This document shows positions 25,657 to 34,612 of a stretch of DNA of 64,000 nucleotides, one piece after another. Below the pieces are notes generated by a model that did not search any database, was not told the DNA's origin, and saw only the letters and a list, made by a program, of their open reading frames with translations. Source of the DNA: Pseudaminobacter soli (ex Li et al. 2025) (GTDB taxonomy: Bacteria; Pseudomonadota; Alphaproteobacteria; Rhizobiales; Rhizobiaceae); NCBI RefSeq assembly GCF_003012705.1, contig NZ_PXYL01000011.1, forward strand, positions 124,001 to 188,000, given 5' to 3'. A program made the translations under genes and the position numbers. Every line of letters starts with the position of its first letter. The stretch's first letter is position 1.

Positions 25657-25699
25657 CAAGGAATTTGCTTGTTTCTTGGGCAGGGCTAGCCCATATAAC
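25657..25699 (+). promoter_or_regulatory. Candidate LsrB-activated promoter of the AbcR-like sRNA
   Basis: An interrupted dyad CAAG-N7-CTTG (25657-25671) lies about 40 bases upstream of the likely RNA start. That is a usual activator position for LysR proteins. A TATAAC -10 box is at 25694-25699, and a good -35 box at the right distance is missing, as expected for an activator-dependent promoter. The link to LsrB follows from the neighbouring gene and from the VtlR-AbcR2 case in Brucella. Confidence 0.5.
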
Positions 25700-25701
25700 A
25701 G

Positions 25702-25820
25702 CCATCTCCTGGGCGCGTTCCTCCTCCCATTAGCGCCCTAGAGTGTTCCCCTCTGGAGGTTTAGCCTTAATCGGCACTTCCAATCAAACTCAGCCGGGTC
25801 ATTTTGATCCGGCTTTTTTT
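25702..25820 (+). ncRNA. AbcR-type (alpha-r15) trans-acting small RNA
   Basis: About 119 bases fit the AbcR layout. Stem-loop 1 (25711-25738, GGGCGC/GCGCCC) exposes TTCCTCCTCCCATT, an anti-Shine-Dalgarno loop. A second weaker stem (around 25738-25757) exposes TGTTCCC. A Rho-independent terminator with a 10-bp stem (25792-25801 with 25805-25814, one G-U) and seven T closes it. AbcR RNAs bind Hfq and block translation of ABC transporter mRNAs in Agrobacterium, Sinorhizobium and Brucella. Position directly downstream of the lsrB/vtlR orthologue matches Agrobacterium and Brucella abcR2. Only one copy is visible here. The 5' end is estimated. Confidence 0.78.
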
Positions 25821-25972
25821 GTGCCTGAACGCCATTGCCGCGTCGTGCCTTCCGGTAGTTCTCTTCCAAAATTCGTGGGTGCCAGATGAAGTATCTGGGC
25901 AGCCCAAACGCGAGGGGCGGCAGCCGTGCATCGGCTCGTCTTTCGGATCGATATCCGCTGCGAAATGCCGAC

Positions 25973-26000
25973 GTAACGGTCACATGTAACCTTTTGTAAC
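25973..26000 (+). repeat. Three GTAAC direct repeats, possible regulator site
   Basis: GTAAC occurs at 25973, 25986 and 25996. The last two are spaced by 10 bases, the helical repeat favoured by OmpR/PhoB-type response regulators. They lie just upstream of the structured region at 26018-26243. Confidence 0.4.
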
Positions 26001-26017
26001 GTGGGCCGCGGGGGGAT

Positions 26018-26243
26018 GCTTTGATACGCAAAGCAAGGACGCGGCGTTGGACCGCTGGAAGATGGGGGCATCGGCCAGCGGACCGGGCTCAGGCAGTCGC
26101 CGCGTCCGACCGAAGTTGCGGTTGGCACGGCAATGCTCGGTAAAAGCGAATGCGGCGGACCTGACGTGCTTATTCCTCCCCCCATCAAGGGTAGCACGGT
26201 CCGCAAAAGGACGGTGTCCGGTCCCTGCCGGACACCGTCTTTT
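26018..26243 (+). ncRNA. Unassigned structured RNA candidate with terminator
   Basis: Consecutive perfect or near-perfect helices are seen: GCTTTG/CAAAGC (26018-26034); a 10-bp helix GGACGCGGCG/CGCCGCGTCC (26037-26046 with 26098-26107) enclosing CCGCTGG/CCAGCGG (26052-26058 with 26075-26081); and GCGGACC/GGTCCGC (26155-26161 with 26198-26204) stacked on GTGCT/AGCAC, with a loop containing TTCCTCCCCCCATC. A 12-bp terminator stem (26210-26221 with 26228-26239) with four T closes it. The C-rich loop is anti-Shine-Dalgarno-like. It may be one RNA of about 225 bases or two shorter ones. The terminator also faces the convergent EF-G-like gene. I do not recognise the family, and the promoter is not clear. 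Confidence 0.55.
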
Positions 26244-26282
26244 CGTTCCGGGCCTCTCTAGGTCCGCGTCAGTGCGACTTCC

Positions 26283-28334
26283 TCATGCCGCCTTGCCATT
26301 GGCATTCATCGCATCGTCGGCGAGGCGTCCGGTCAGTTCTGCCATGTGGTCGAAACTGGCGCGATAGTTGGCGACCCCCGCCGTTGCCGAGCGCAACTCG
26401 ATGATAAGATTGCCGATTTCGGCCTGGGGCATAGTTGCCTCGACCACATCCCAGCCCGGCCAGCCGGGCCGCGGATTGTAGCCCAGGATCTGGCCGCGGC
26501 GTTGCGGAACGATGCCGGTGATACGCGCGGTGGCATCCGACGGGGTGAAGATCTCGACCTTCATGATCGGCTCCAGAAGCACCGGCGAACATGCGCTCAT
26601 GCCTTCCTTCATCGCTAGCTTTGCCGCCATCTGGAAGGCCATGTCGGAGGAGTCCACCGAATGGTACGAGCCGTCCGACAGGTTCACCGCGATGTCGACG
26701 ACCGGGAAACCGAGCGGACCGGATTTCAGGAAATCGCGCACGCCCGTCTCGACTGACTGGATATAGGTCTTCGGCACCACGCCGCCGGTGATCGTGTCGC
26801 TGAATTCGAAGCCGGCGCCGCGGGGCAGGGGCTTTATGTCGAGCACCACGTCGCCGAACTGGCCATGCCCGCCCGACTGCTTCTTGTGGCGGCCGCGCTG
26901 CTGGATGCTCTTGCGGATGGTCTCGCGGTAGGGGACCGCCGGCGGGCGCGCCTCCACCGCGATCTGGTTCTTGCCCTCGAGGCGTTCGACCGTCACGCGC
27001 AGATGCATCTCGCCATGGCCCGAAACAACGGTTTCGCTCGAGTCCTGCTGGTGGCGCACCGCGAGCGACGGGTCTTCCTCGGATAGCCGTTGGATGGCGG
27101 CCGACATCCGCACATCGTCCTTGCGCTCCTTCGGTCGCACAGAGAAGGCAAAGACCGGCTGCAGCGGCTCGAAGGCGGCGAGCGGTGCCATGCCTCCCTT
27201 GGCGGAAGTCAGCGTCTGGCCGGTGCGCACATCATCCAGCTTGCCGAGCGCGACGGTGTCGCCGGCCGTGGCCGAGGAAAGCTTGGTCTGGTCCTTGCCG
27301 AACAGTCGGTAGAGGCCCGACACCTTGGCGCTGGCGCCACCGGGGAGGAACAGTTCGGCGCCGTCGGCAACCGTGCCAGAGAGGATGCGACCGACCGACA
27401 GCTTGCCGCCATGGGCGGTGTAGATCGTCTTCATCACCTGCACGACCGTCTGCCCGTTGTTCGGAGCGCCGAGCCGTTTCCTCGTTGCCTCGATGTCGGG
27501 GGCGTCGTGGCGGATGGTCTTCAAAAGCCGCAGCACGCCATTGCCCTTCTCGGCCGAACCGATCAGCACAGGCGTGATCGCGCCCCCGCGAAGATCGGCG
27601 GAGAGGTCGTCGAAGACGGCGTCGCGCGGAGGCTCGGTCTCTTCGAGCAACTGCTCCATCAACTGGTCATCGTGATCGGCGAGCGTTTCCAGCATGGAAA
27701 AGCGCGCTTCAAGCTCGCGCGCCTTCTCGTCGCCTGGGATTTCGGCGATCTCGCTTTCGGCATGCTCGCGGTAGATGTAGGCGCGCTCCAGCGCCAGGTC
27801 GATCGAGCCGACAATGGCGCCGCCCTTGCGCATGGGTATCTGGCGCAGCAAAAGCGGGGTGCTGCTCGTCGGCTGCAGCAGTTTCAGCGTCTCACGTACG
27901 CCGGCCTCGGTCTTTTCGATCTTGTTGAGGAACAGCACTCGCGGCACGCCGAAATCGTCCAGCTTGCGCATGATCAGCTGCAGGGCGGGGATCTTCTTCT
28001 CGTCGGCCTCGGCCACGACGACTGCCAGATCGCAGGCCGCCAGCACCGGCTCGGTTTCGAAGGCGAATTCGATCGAGCCGGGGCAATCGACGAAGGTGAT
28101 GCTTTCGCCCATGAACTCGGTGGTGACGAAGGTAGCTTCCACGCTCATGGCGTGCGCCCGCGCCTCGGACGAGTAGTCGGACACGGTGTTTCCGGAAGCT
28201 ATCGGGTTCTGGCGTGGTATGGCGCCCGTGCGGGCGAGAATGGCTTCAAGAAGGGTACTCTTGCCGCTTGCAAAGGGACCGACGATGGCGATGCATTTCG
28301 GTCCCGTGCGTCTTCCTCCTGCGCGATTTCCCAT
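26283..28334 (-). CDS. Elongation factor G-like translational GTPase (EF-G paralogue)
   Basis: A 683-residue protein with the full EF-G domain order: GTPase (about 10-270), domain II (about 295-385), then III, IV (about 480-600) and V. The P-loop is GPFASGKS (19-26) and G3 is DCPG (83-86). The guanine-specificity motif reads NKIE (137-140) where canonical factors have NKxD. Domain IV holds GGHGQFGDVVLDIKP. It is therefore a divergent paralogue, probably not the main translocase; related copies have been linked to recycling, stress or back-translocation. ATG 28334 is preceded by GGAGGAGG at eight bases. It is divergent from a peptide-binding protein gene and not in the usual str operon. Confidence 0.85.
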   Translation of the reverse strand: MGNRAGGRRTGPKCIAIVGPFASGKSTLLEAILARTGAIPRQNPIASGNTVSDYSSEARAHAMSVEATFVTTEFMGESITFVDCPGSIEFAFETEPVLAACDLAVVVAEADEKKIPALQLIMRKLDDFGVPRVLFLNKIEKTEAGVRETLKLLQPTSSTPLLLRQIPMRKGGAIVGSIDLALERAYIYREHAESEIAEIPGDEKARELEARFSMLETLADHDDQLMEQLLEETEPPRDAVFDDLSADLRGGAITPVLIGSAEKGNGVLRLLKTIRHDAPDIEATRKRLGAPNNGQTVVQVMKTIYTAHGGKLSVGRILSGTVADGAELFLPGGASAKVSGLYRLFGKDQTKLSSATAGDTVALGKLDDVRTGQTLTSAKGGMAPLAAFEPLQPVFAFSVRPKERKDDVRMSAAIQRLSEEDPSLAVRHQQDSSETVVSGHGEMHLRVTVERLEGKNQIAVEARPPAVPYRETIRKSIQQRGRHKKQSGGHGQFGDVVLDIKPLPRGAGFEFSDTITGGVVPKTYIQSVETGVRDFLKSGPLGFPVVDIAVNLSDGSYHSVDSSDMAFQMAAKLAMKEGMSACSPVLLEPIMKVEIFTPSDATARITGIVPQRRGQILGYNPRPGWPGWDVVEATMPQAEIGNLIIELRSATAGVANYRASFDHMAELTGRLADDAMNANGKAA

Positions 28335-28651
28335 TGAGACGACCTCCTCCTTCTGATGCGTGAACACCGAGGCGGCGGCCGGCCCCCTCCGGCCGTCGCG
28401 AGGCAGAACCGGTTCGTCCTGCCGTAGCGGCATCGTCACACGGGTGGAAGCGCAGGGCAAGCAGAATGAGCACGTGTTTGAGACGATGCGGCGGGTGCTC
28501 CGGGGTGCTGGAACGGTCCTGTGCGTTCGTGCCGTTTGCGGCATCCGATGTCGCATGCGGCTCCGTGAGGTTGCCGTTGCGGCAGCCAATATCGCCAATG
28601 ACGGGAACAACGACGACAACAGTCGACCCCATCAAGGAGGAGAAACCAAGC
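28335..28651. other. Divergent promoter interval
   Basis: 317 bases between the EF-G-like gene and the substrate-binding protein gene. It contains a GC-rich hairpin around 28373-28395 and ribosome sites for both genes at its ends. No open frame with motif support is present. Confidence 0.5.
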
Positions 28652-30241
28652 ATGTCCAATGAACTCGAATTTTTGAGCCGCGAAGTCGTGCGCGGACGCC
28701 TGTCGCGGCGCGACTTTCTCGGCCGCGCCGCAGCGCTTGGCGTGACCGCGGCGTTCGCCAACACGCTGATCGGCGGCGCCGCGCGCGCTGCAGGCCCGGT
28801 CAAGGGCGGCGTGCTCAAGGCCGGCATGGTGGGCGGCGAGTCCACCAACAGCCTCGATCCAGGCAGCTGGGCGAGCCAGGTGCCTTACACGCTCGGCCGC
28901 TGCTGGGGCGAGCAACTGCTGGAAGTCTCGCCGACCGGCCAGATCGAGCCGCGCATTGCCGAGGAATATGACGCGTCGGCCGACGCCAAGACCTGGACTT
29001 TCAAGATCCGCAAGGGTGTGACGTTCCACAACGGCAAGGAGCTGACGCCGGCCGACGTGGTGGCGACGCTGGAGCGCCATGCGGACGAGAATTCCAAATC
29101 CGCGGCGCTGCCCTTCGTCAGCGGCTTCGAGAGCGTCAAGGTCGATGGCGGCAATGTCGTCATTGTGCTGAAGGAGGCCAATGCCGACCTGCCTTACGTC
29201 GTCGGCGACTATCACCTGATGATCCAGCCGAACGGCGGCAAGGACGATCCGACTGCCGGCATCGGCACCGGCCCCTACAAGGTCGTCGCCAACGAACCGG
29301 GCGTGCGCCATGTCGGCGAGCGCTTCAAGGACTATTGGGCGCCTGAGGCACGCGGTCATGCCGACCAGATCGAGATCGTGGTGATCAACGACTCCACCGC
29401 GCGCATGTCGGCTCTGCAGGGCGGGCAGGTGCACATGATCAACCGCATCGAGCCGAAGATCATCGAGATGCTCAAGCGCGTGCCGGGCGTGCAGATCCGC
29501 AACGTGCCGGGCAAGGGACACTACGTCTTCATCGCCCATTGCAACACCGCGCCCTTCGACAACAACGACCTCAGGCTGGCGCTGAAATACGCCGTCGACC
29601 GCGAGGAAATGGTGCAGAAGATCCTTGGCGGCTACGGCTCGGTCGGCAACGACATGCCGGTGACCGCCGCCTATGCGCTGTTTTCGGACGACATCGAGCA
29701 GCGCAAATACGATCCCGACAAGGCGAAATTCCACTTCAAGAAGTCGGGCCATGACGGGCCGGTGCTGCTGCGCACTTCGGACGTGGCGTTCCCCGGCGCG
29801 GTCGATGCCGCCCAGCTCTACCAGCAGCAGGCGGCCAAGGCCGGCATCAACATCGAGGTGAAGCGCGAGCCCGGCGACGGCTACTGGTCGGAAGTGTGGA
29901 ACAAGCAGCCCTTCTCCATGTCCTACTGGACCGGTAGGCCGACGCAGGACCAGGTCTATTCGATCGCCTATCTGTCGAAGGCCGAGTGGAACGACACCCG
30001 CTTCTTCCGCGAGGACTTCGACAAGCTGATCTTCACTGCACGCGCCGAACTCGACCAGACAAAGCGCAAGGAGATCTATCGCCAGGCGGGCGTGATGCTG
30101 CGCGACGAGGGCGGCGTGATCATCCCGATGTTCAACAACTACGTCGACGCCACCAGCGAAAAGGTCGGCGGCTGGGTCGACGATCCGAATGGCGAACTGA
30201 TGGGCAGCCACGCGCTGACCAAGTGCTGGCTCGAGGCCTGA
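28652..30241 (+). CDS. ABC transporter substrate-binding protein, peptide family 5 (DppA/OppA-like)
   Basis: A 529-residue periplasmic binding protein. A twin-arginine signal (SRRDFLGRAAALGVTAAFA, RR at 19-20) precedes an AxA cleavage site near residue 47. The mature protein has family-5 blocks such as TWTFKIRKGVTFHNGKELT and IGTGPYKVV, and a long C-terminal lobe. It binds oligopeptides or similar ligands for uptake. No permease or ATPase genes are adjacent, so it is an orphan that must use a transporter encoded elsewhere. Ribosome site AAGGAGGAG lies 11 bases before ATG. Two terminators follow. Confidence 0.9.
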   Translation: MSNELEFLSREVVRGRLSRRDFLGRAAALGVTAAFANTLIGGAARAAGPVKGGVLKAGMVGGESTNSLDPGSWASQVPYTLGRCWGEQLLEVSPTGQIEPRIAEEYDASADAKTWTFKIRKGVTFHNGKELTPADVVATLERHADENSKSAALPFVSGFESVKVDGGNVVIVLKEANADLPYVVGDYHLMIQPNGGKDDPTAGIGTGPYKVVANEPGVRHVGERFKDYWAPEARGHADQIEIVVINDSTARMSALQGGQVHMINRIEPKIIEMLKRVPGVQIRNVPGKGHYVFIAHCNTAPFDNNDLRLALKYAVDREEMVQKILGGYGSVGNDMPVTAAYALFSDDIEQRKYDPDKAKFHFKKSGHDGPVLLRTSDVAFPGAVDAAQLYQQQAAKAGINIEVKREPGDGYWSEVWNKQPFSMSYWTGRPTQDQVYSIAYLSKAEWNDTRFFREDFDKLIFTARAELDQTKRKEIYRQAGVMLRDEGGVIIPMFNNYVDATSEKVGGWVDDPNGELMGSHALTKCWLEA

Positions 30242-30251
30242 CCATTTTGGG

Positions 30252-30280
30252 CCGGCGGCATAGGTCGCCGGTTTCTTTTC
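30252..30280 (+). terminator. Rho-independent terminator of the binding-protein gene
   Basis: CCGGCG (30252-30257) pairs with CGCCGG (30266-30271) and is followed by TTTCTTTTC, 11 bases after the stop codon. Confidence 0.65.
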
Positions 30281-30292
30281 ATGGCGTTAAAT

Positions 30293-30323
30293 AAAAAAAA
30301 CCCGGCGGAAACGCCGGGTTTTT
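30293..30323. terminator. Bidirectional Rho-independent terminator
   Basis: A tract of eight A, the perfect hairpin CCCGGCG-GAAA-CGCCGGG and five T form a symmetric terminator between the convergent binding-protein and aminotransferase genes. Confidence 0.9.
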
Positions 30324-30347
30324 CGTGTCAGGGAAAAAACTGTCGGA

Positions 30348-31556
<1,209 letters not shown>

Positions 31557-31701
31557 TCATCTCCGTTTCATGGGCGGCCTGGGATTTGGCCGCGCATGTC
31601 ATGTCGGATTGCGGGCCAATTCGCAAGGGTTGCGTGGGCAACGGTTCGGATATTTCGCGCAAGCCTACGCCTCATCAACGCCCGCGCAAGCCACGCATGC
31701 G

Positions 31702-31716
31702 TTAACGTGCAATAAA
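31702..31716 (+). promoter_or_regulatory. CtrA-like half-matching box
   Basis: TTAA-N7-TAAA lies 47 bases upstream of the first EAL gene. The CtrA consensus is TTAA-N7-TTAA, so one base deviates. Such boxes arise by chance and this is only a hint. Confidence 0.25.
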
Positions 31717-31762
31717 ACCTTCACATGGCATTCTTGTTCGTCAATCCGGAGCAAACAGTATC

Positions 31763-32635
31763 GTGTCGCGCAATGTCGGACCCGGCCAGATCGTCAGACG
31801 GGACGACGGAACCTCCACGGCCACTTGGGGTGCGTTCGTGTTGGAGACGGCGTTTCAGCCGATCTTTGCCTTCCAGCCCGATGGCAAGCCCCGGATCGTT
31901 GCCTATGAAGGATTGATCCGCCCGTCCCTGGGCGGCGAGCGGATCTCGCCGGGCATATTCTTCAATGCCATCGTTGCGGCGGAGCGGCTGGCGGTCGAGA
32001 CGCTGACGCGTACGCTGCATCTGTTCAACGCTGCTTCGTGCCTCTCCCAGGAAACGACGATCTTCGTCAATTTCGACCCCTCGCTTTTCACCGAGCGGTC
32101 GGTGTCCGACAGTGCGCTGCAGGACATGCGCCAGGTGATGCACGAGGCCGGCATCGATCCGCGACGCGTCGTATGCGAAGTGACTGAGCAGAAGGCCGCC
32201 TCGCTGGCAACGCTGCGCGCTTTCGTCGACGCGCTGCGGGCCAATGGCTTGAGGATCGCCATCGACGACTACGGAACGGAAGAATCCGACATCAAACGCG
32301 TCAAGGCGCTGCGCCCGGACATCGTCAAGTTCGACGCGCAGTGGATCGGGCGGATGATGGCGAGCGGTGCCGGCTTTGCAATGCTGACCGCCATGGTCGA
32401 AAAATTCGCCGAGCAGGGCATCATGACCGTGTTCGAAGGTATCGAGGAAGGCTGGCAGCTCGAGCTTGCCGAAAAGTCAGGTGCCGCCATGGTGCAGGGT
32501 TTTGTCCTGGCACGACCTGAGATCGTCTCTCCGAGTTTTGGTCGCGGCGTGGCACAGGTCGGCCATGCTTCGATGCCGGCGCGCGAAACCGCGCCGCGCC
32601 AGCACCGCCAATCCGGGCGGAAGAGCTCGTCATGA
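31763..32635 (+). CDS. EAL domain protein, probable c-di-GMP phosphodiesterase
   Basis: A 290-residue protein consisting of one EAL domain (about 25-255) with no sensor, GGDEF or membrane part. The signature is EGL (E49, AYEGLIRP). The other catalytic and metal residues of active EAL enzymes are present: N103 (VNFDP), E139 (CEVTEQ), D168/D169 (IDDYG), K189 (VKFDAQW), E225 (FEGIEE) and Q245 (VQGFVLARP). It should hydrolyse c-di-GMP to pGpG. The start is GTG 31763. The stop overlaps the start of the next gene (ATGA at 32632-32635), so the two EAL proteins are made together. Confidence 0.85.
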   Translation: MSRNVGPGQIVRRDDGTSTATWGAFVLETAFQPIFAFQPDGKPRIVAYEGLIRPSLGGERISPGIFFNAIVAAERLAVETLTRTLHLFNAASCLSQETTIFVNFDPSLFTERSVSDSALQDMRQVMHEAGIDPRRVVCEVTEQKAASLATLRAFVDALRANGLRIAIDDYGTEESDIKRVKALRPDIVKFDAQWIGRMMASGAGFAMLTAMVEKFAEQGIMTVFEGIEEGWQLELAEKSGAAMVQGFVLARPEIVSPSFGRGVAQVGHASMPARETAPRQHRQSGRKSSS

Positions 32636-33453
32636 AATCGATCGGGGCGCTCAGCGAATCGCTTGTCGTAGACGAGTTCGACATAGCTTGCGGCGTCTTC
32701 GGGTCCTTTCGACTCAAGAGTTTTTACCAGCCGATCTTTTCGCGAGCCGGCGGCGCGCTTCTCCTGACGGGCCTGCAGGGCATGTCGGTGCCGTGCCTGC
32801 TTGGGCAGCCGGTCGCGACAGACGCATTCAGATCGGAGTGCACGCCCGAGGTCCAAGGGTTCGTCTCGGCGCTGGGTCTTGCGGTCCAGCTGCACAACTA
32901 TGGGCATACCGGCATTGCCGGGCTCGACCTCCATGTCGACTGCGATCCTTGCGGCGGGACATCAGTGCTGTCGTTGCTCTCCGAGCGATATGCGGTGGGT
33001 TGTGAAGACGTCGTGCTCGGTCCTGAAAAGCTGGTCTGCGAGGTTTCTTCCTCTGCCCAAGCGGGCGACGATTTCTGGGACGGTATCGAGGAACTGCGCT
33101 GGAAGGGCGTGCGGCTTGCCGGTTCATTTGGCGCGGATCGCACACTGCCGGCCGAGGCCAAGGCCGATGTGGTGCGGATCGAAAGCGCCTGGTTCCGCAA
33201 GATCTGCAACGAGCCGACCGCGCGGCTCCTGGGGCCGATGATATCGGTGATGCGCAGCCATGGCGCGAAGGTTTTGATCGGCGGCATCGAAACGGCGCAT
33301 CGGCTGCGCATTGCGCTGGAGGCCGGGGCCGATCATTTCCAGGGCGATTTTCTCGCCGAGCCGGTGGCAGCCGGCTGCGCCTTCGACGAGGCGCCGCTCT
33401 CGATAGCCGCCTTGCTCGGCGTCGGACAGAACGTGGTTTCGTTTCGGCGCTGA
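32632..33453 (+). CDS. Degenerate EAL-like protein
   Basis: A 273-residue protein that aligns by motif spacing with the EAL protein just upstream but has lost most catalytic residues. The E of EAL is Thr46 (LTGLQGM), the Asn is Asp103 (VDCDP), the DD pair is Gly-Ser (AGSFGA, about 164-165) and the Lys is Arg182. E137 (VCEV), E220 (GGIE) and Q237 (FQGDFLAEP) remain. It keeps the fold but is unlikely to be an enzyme; comparable degenerate EAL proteins act by protein contact or ligand binding. Translational coupling to an intact EAL protein suggests a partner or regulator role. Confidence 0.7.
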   Translation: MKSIGALSESLVVDEFDIACGVFGSFRLKSFYQPIFSRAGGALLLTGLQGMSVPCLLGQPVATDAFRSECTPEVQGFVSALGLAVQLHNYGHTGIAGLDLHVDCDPCGGTSVLSLLSERYAVGCEDVVLGPEKLVCEVSSSAQAGDDFWDGIEELRWKGVRLAGSFGADRTLPAEAKADVVRIESAWFRKICNEPTARLLGPMISVMRSHGAKVLIGGIETAHRLRIALEAGADHFQGDFLAEPVAAGCAFDEAPLSIAALLGVGQNVVSFRR

Positions 33454-33549
33454 ACCATCACTTGCCGTGGAGGGTCGGCCAAAACAAATCGTTGGATCAC
33501 GCAGGCCGCGGGCGTTATGCCTTTTCAGCTTCATTTGACGGGGGCCCGC

Positions 33550-34161
33550 ATGATCAAGATCTACGGCATGACCGGTAGCGGCAACTGCTACAAGCCGCGA
33601 CTTCTCTTGGCCAAACTCGGCCAGCCATTCGAGCATATCGAAGTGAGTTCCCAGAACGGGGGCACGCGATCGGCCGAGTATCTGGCCAAGAATCCGAACG
33701 GCATGGTGCCCCTCATGGAGCTGCCGGACGGGCGGCTGCTCGCCGAGTCCAATGCGATGCTGCTGCATCTGGCCGAATGGACGCGGCTGCTGCCGGCTGA
33801 CAGCTATGAGCGAGCGCTTGCCTATCAGTGGTTGTTCTTCGAGCAGTACAGCCACGAGCCCTACATCGCCGTCCGTCGTGCGCTGACGATTTTCCCCGAG
33901 CGCGCCAAGGACGCGACGCCGGAAAGGCTGGCGTCAACACTGGAGCGGGGCAACAAGGCGTTGGGCGTGATGGAAAAACACCTCGCGGCAAACGCCTTCT
34001 TCGCAGGCAATGCGATGAGCGTCGCCGACATCGCGCTCTATGCCTACACCCACGTGGCGGGCGACGGAGGTTTCAATCTTTCGGCCTACCCGGCAGTGTC
34101 GGCGTGGCTGGACCGCGTGCGCAACGATCCCGGCCACGTGCCGATCGATTGGCTGCCATAA
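33550..34161 (+). CDS. Glutathione S-transferase family protein
   Basis: A 203-residue GST. The N-terminal thioredoxin-like domain begins MIKIYGMTGSGNCYKPRLLLAKLG and contains NPNGMVPLMELPDGRLLAESNAML with the cis-Pro and the glutathione-contact ES. The helical C-domain has AFFAGNAMSVADIALYAYTH (N-cap box SxAD). It probably conjugates or reduces with glutathione; the substrate is unknown. GGGGGCCCGC precedes ATG 33550. A longer upstream in-frame start (33517) lacks support. Not in an operon. Confidence 0.88.
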   Translation: MIKIYGMTGSGNCYKPRLLLAKLGQPFEHIEVSSQNGGTRSAEYLAKNPNGMVPLMELPDGRLLAESNAMLLHLAEWTRLLPADSYERALAYQWLFFEQYSHEPYIAVRRALTIFPERAKDATPERLASTLERGNKALGVMEKHLAANAFFAGNAMSVADIALYAYTHVAGDGGFNLSAYPAVSAWLDRVRNDPGHVPIDWLP

Positions 34162-34212
34162 CGCTGCCTGCGGCATAGTTGCCGGCGGCGAAGGCGCAAT
34201 GAAATCCAGACA

Positions 34213-34239
34213 GCAAAAAGGCGGGGTATACCCCGCCTT
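34213..34239 (-). terminator. Terminator for the cold-shock gene transcript
   Basis: A perfect palindrome AAGGCGGGGT-AT-ACCCCGCCTT (34218-34239 by extent) is followed on the minus strand by five T. It lies about 160 bases after the cold-shock stop and could also end the GST transcript on the other strand. Confidence 0.65.
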
Positions 34240-34399
34240 CCGTGCCCCAAAGGGCTGATCTGGAGTTCGTCGGCCGGGTTCGGCGGCAATCTGCCGCGTC
34301 GAGCTCCCGCCCTTGACTTCCGGCGCGCTTCACGCGCGGCCGCCAGTACATCCGTGACTTGCCGCGCGCTTCGACCCGAGGGTCGGGCGCGCCTTAAAA

Positions 34400-34612
34400 T
34401 CAGCCGGCCTTGGAGAGAGATCCAGCAGCCGAACGGCCGGTGCGGCGATCCTGCTCGATCTCGAAATTGACCTTCTGGCCTTCGGCCAGGGTGGACATGC
34501 CAGCGCGTTCAACAGCGGAGATGTGGACGAAAATGTCCGCGCCGCCTGCGTCAGGCTGGATGAATCCGAAACCTTTGGTTGCGTTGAACCACTTAACGGT
34601 GCCGGTTGCCAT
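34400..34612 (-). CDS. Cold-shock domain protein (CspA family)
   Basis: A 70-residue single cold-shock domain. RNP1 (KGFGFIQP) and RNP2 (DIFVHISAV) nucleic-acid-binding motifs are intact, after the usual [15 protein letters not shown] start. It is an RNA chaperone. ATG 34612 is preceded by GAAGGAAG at nine bases. The long upstream frame is leader, not protein. A perfect 8-bp hairpin lies in the leader (34646-34673), which may influence temperature-dependent translation as in other csp genes. Confidence 0.95.
   Translation of the reverse strand: MATGTVKWFNATKGFGFIQPDAGGADIFVHISAVERAGMSTLAEGQKVNFEIEQDRRTGRSAAGSLSKAG

Larger units (their letters stand above)
25363..26282. other. 920-base gene-free interval rich in RNA structure
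   Basis: No credible protein gene lies here. From left to right it holds a probable lsrB terminator (25395-25431), a pair of competing hairpins (25565-25600), a LysR-type dyad and AbcR-like sRNA (25657-25820), three GTAAC repeats (25973-26000), and a second strongly structured segment ending in a terminator (26018-26243). These are listed separately. Confidence 0.8.

Noticed and set aside
25702-26243. Tandem AbcR1/AbcR2 pair
   Set aside because: The second structured region has a C-rich loop but its helices and terminator do not follow the AbcR layout, so it is left unassigned.
28436-30211. A 591-codon frame antisense to the peptide-binding protein
   Set aside because: The plus-strand gene has a Tat signal and family motifs; the antisense frame has none.
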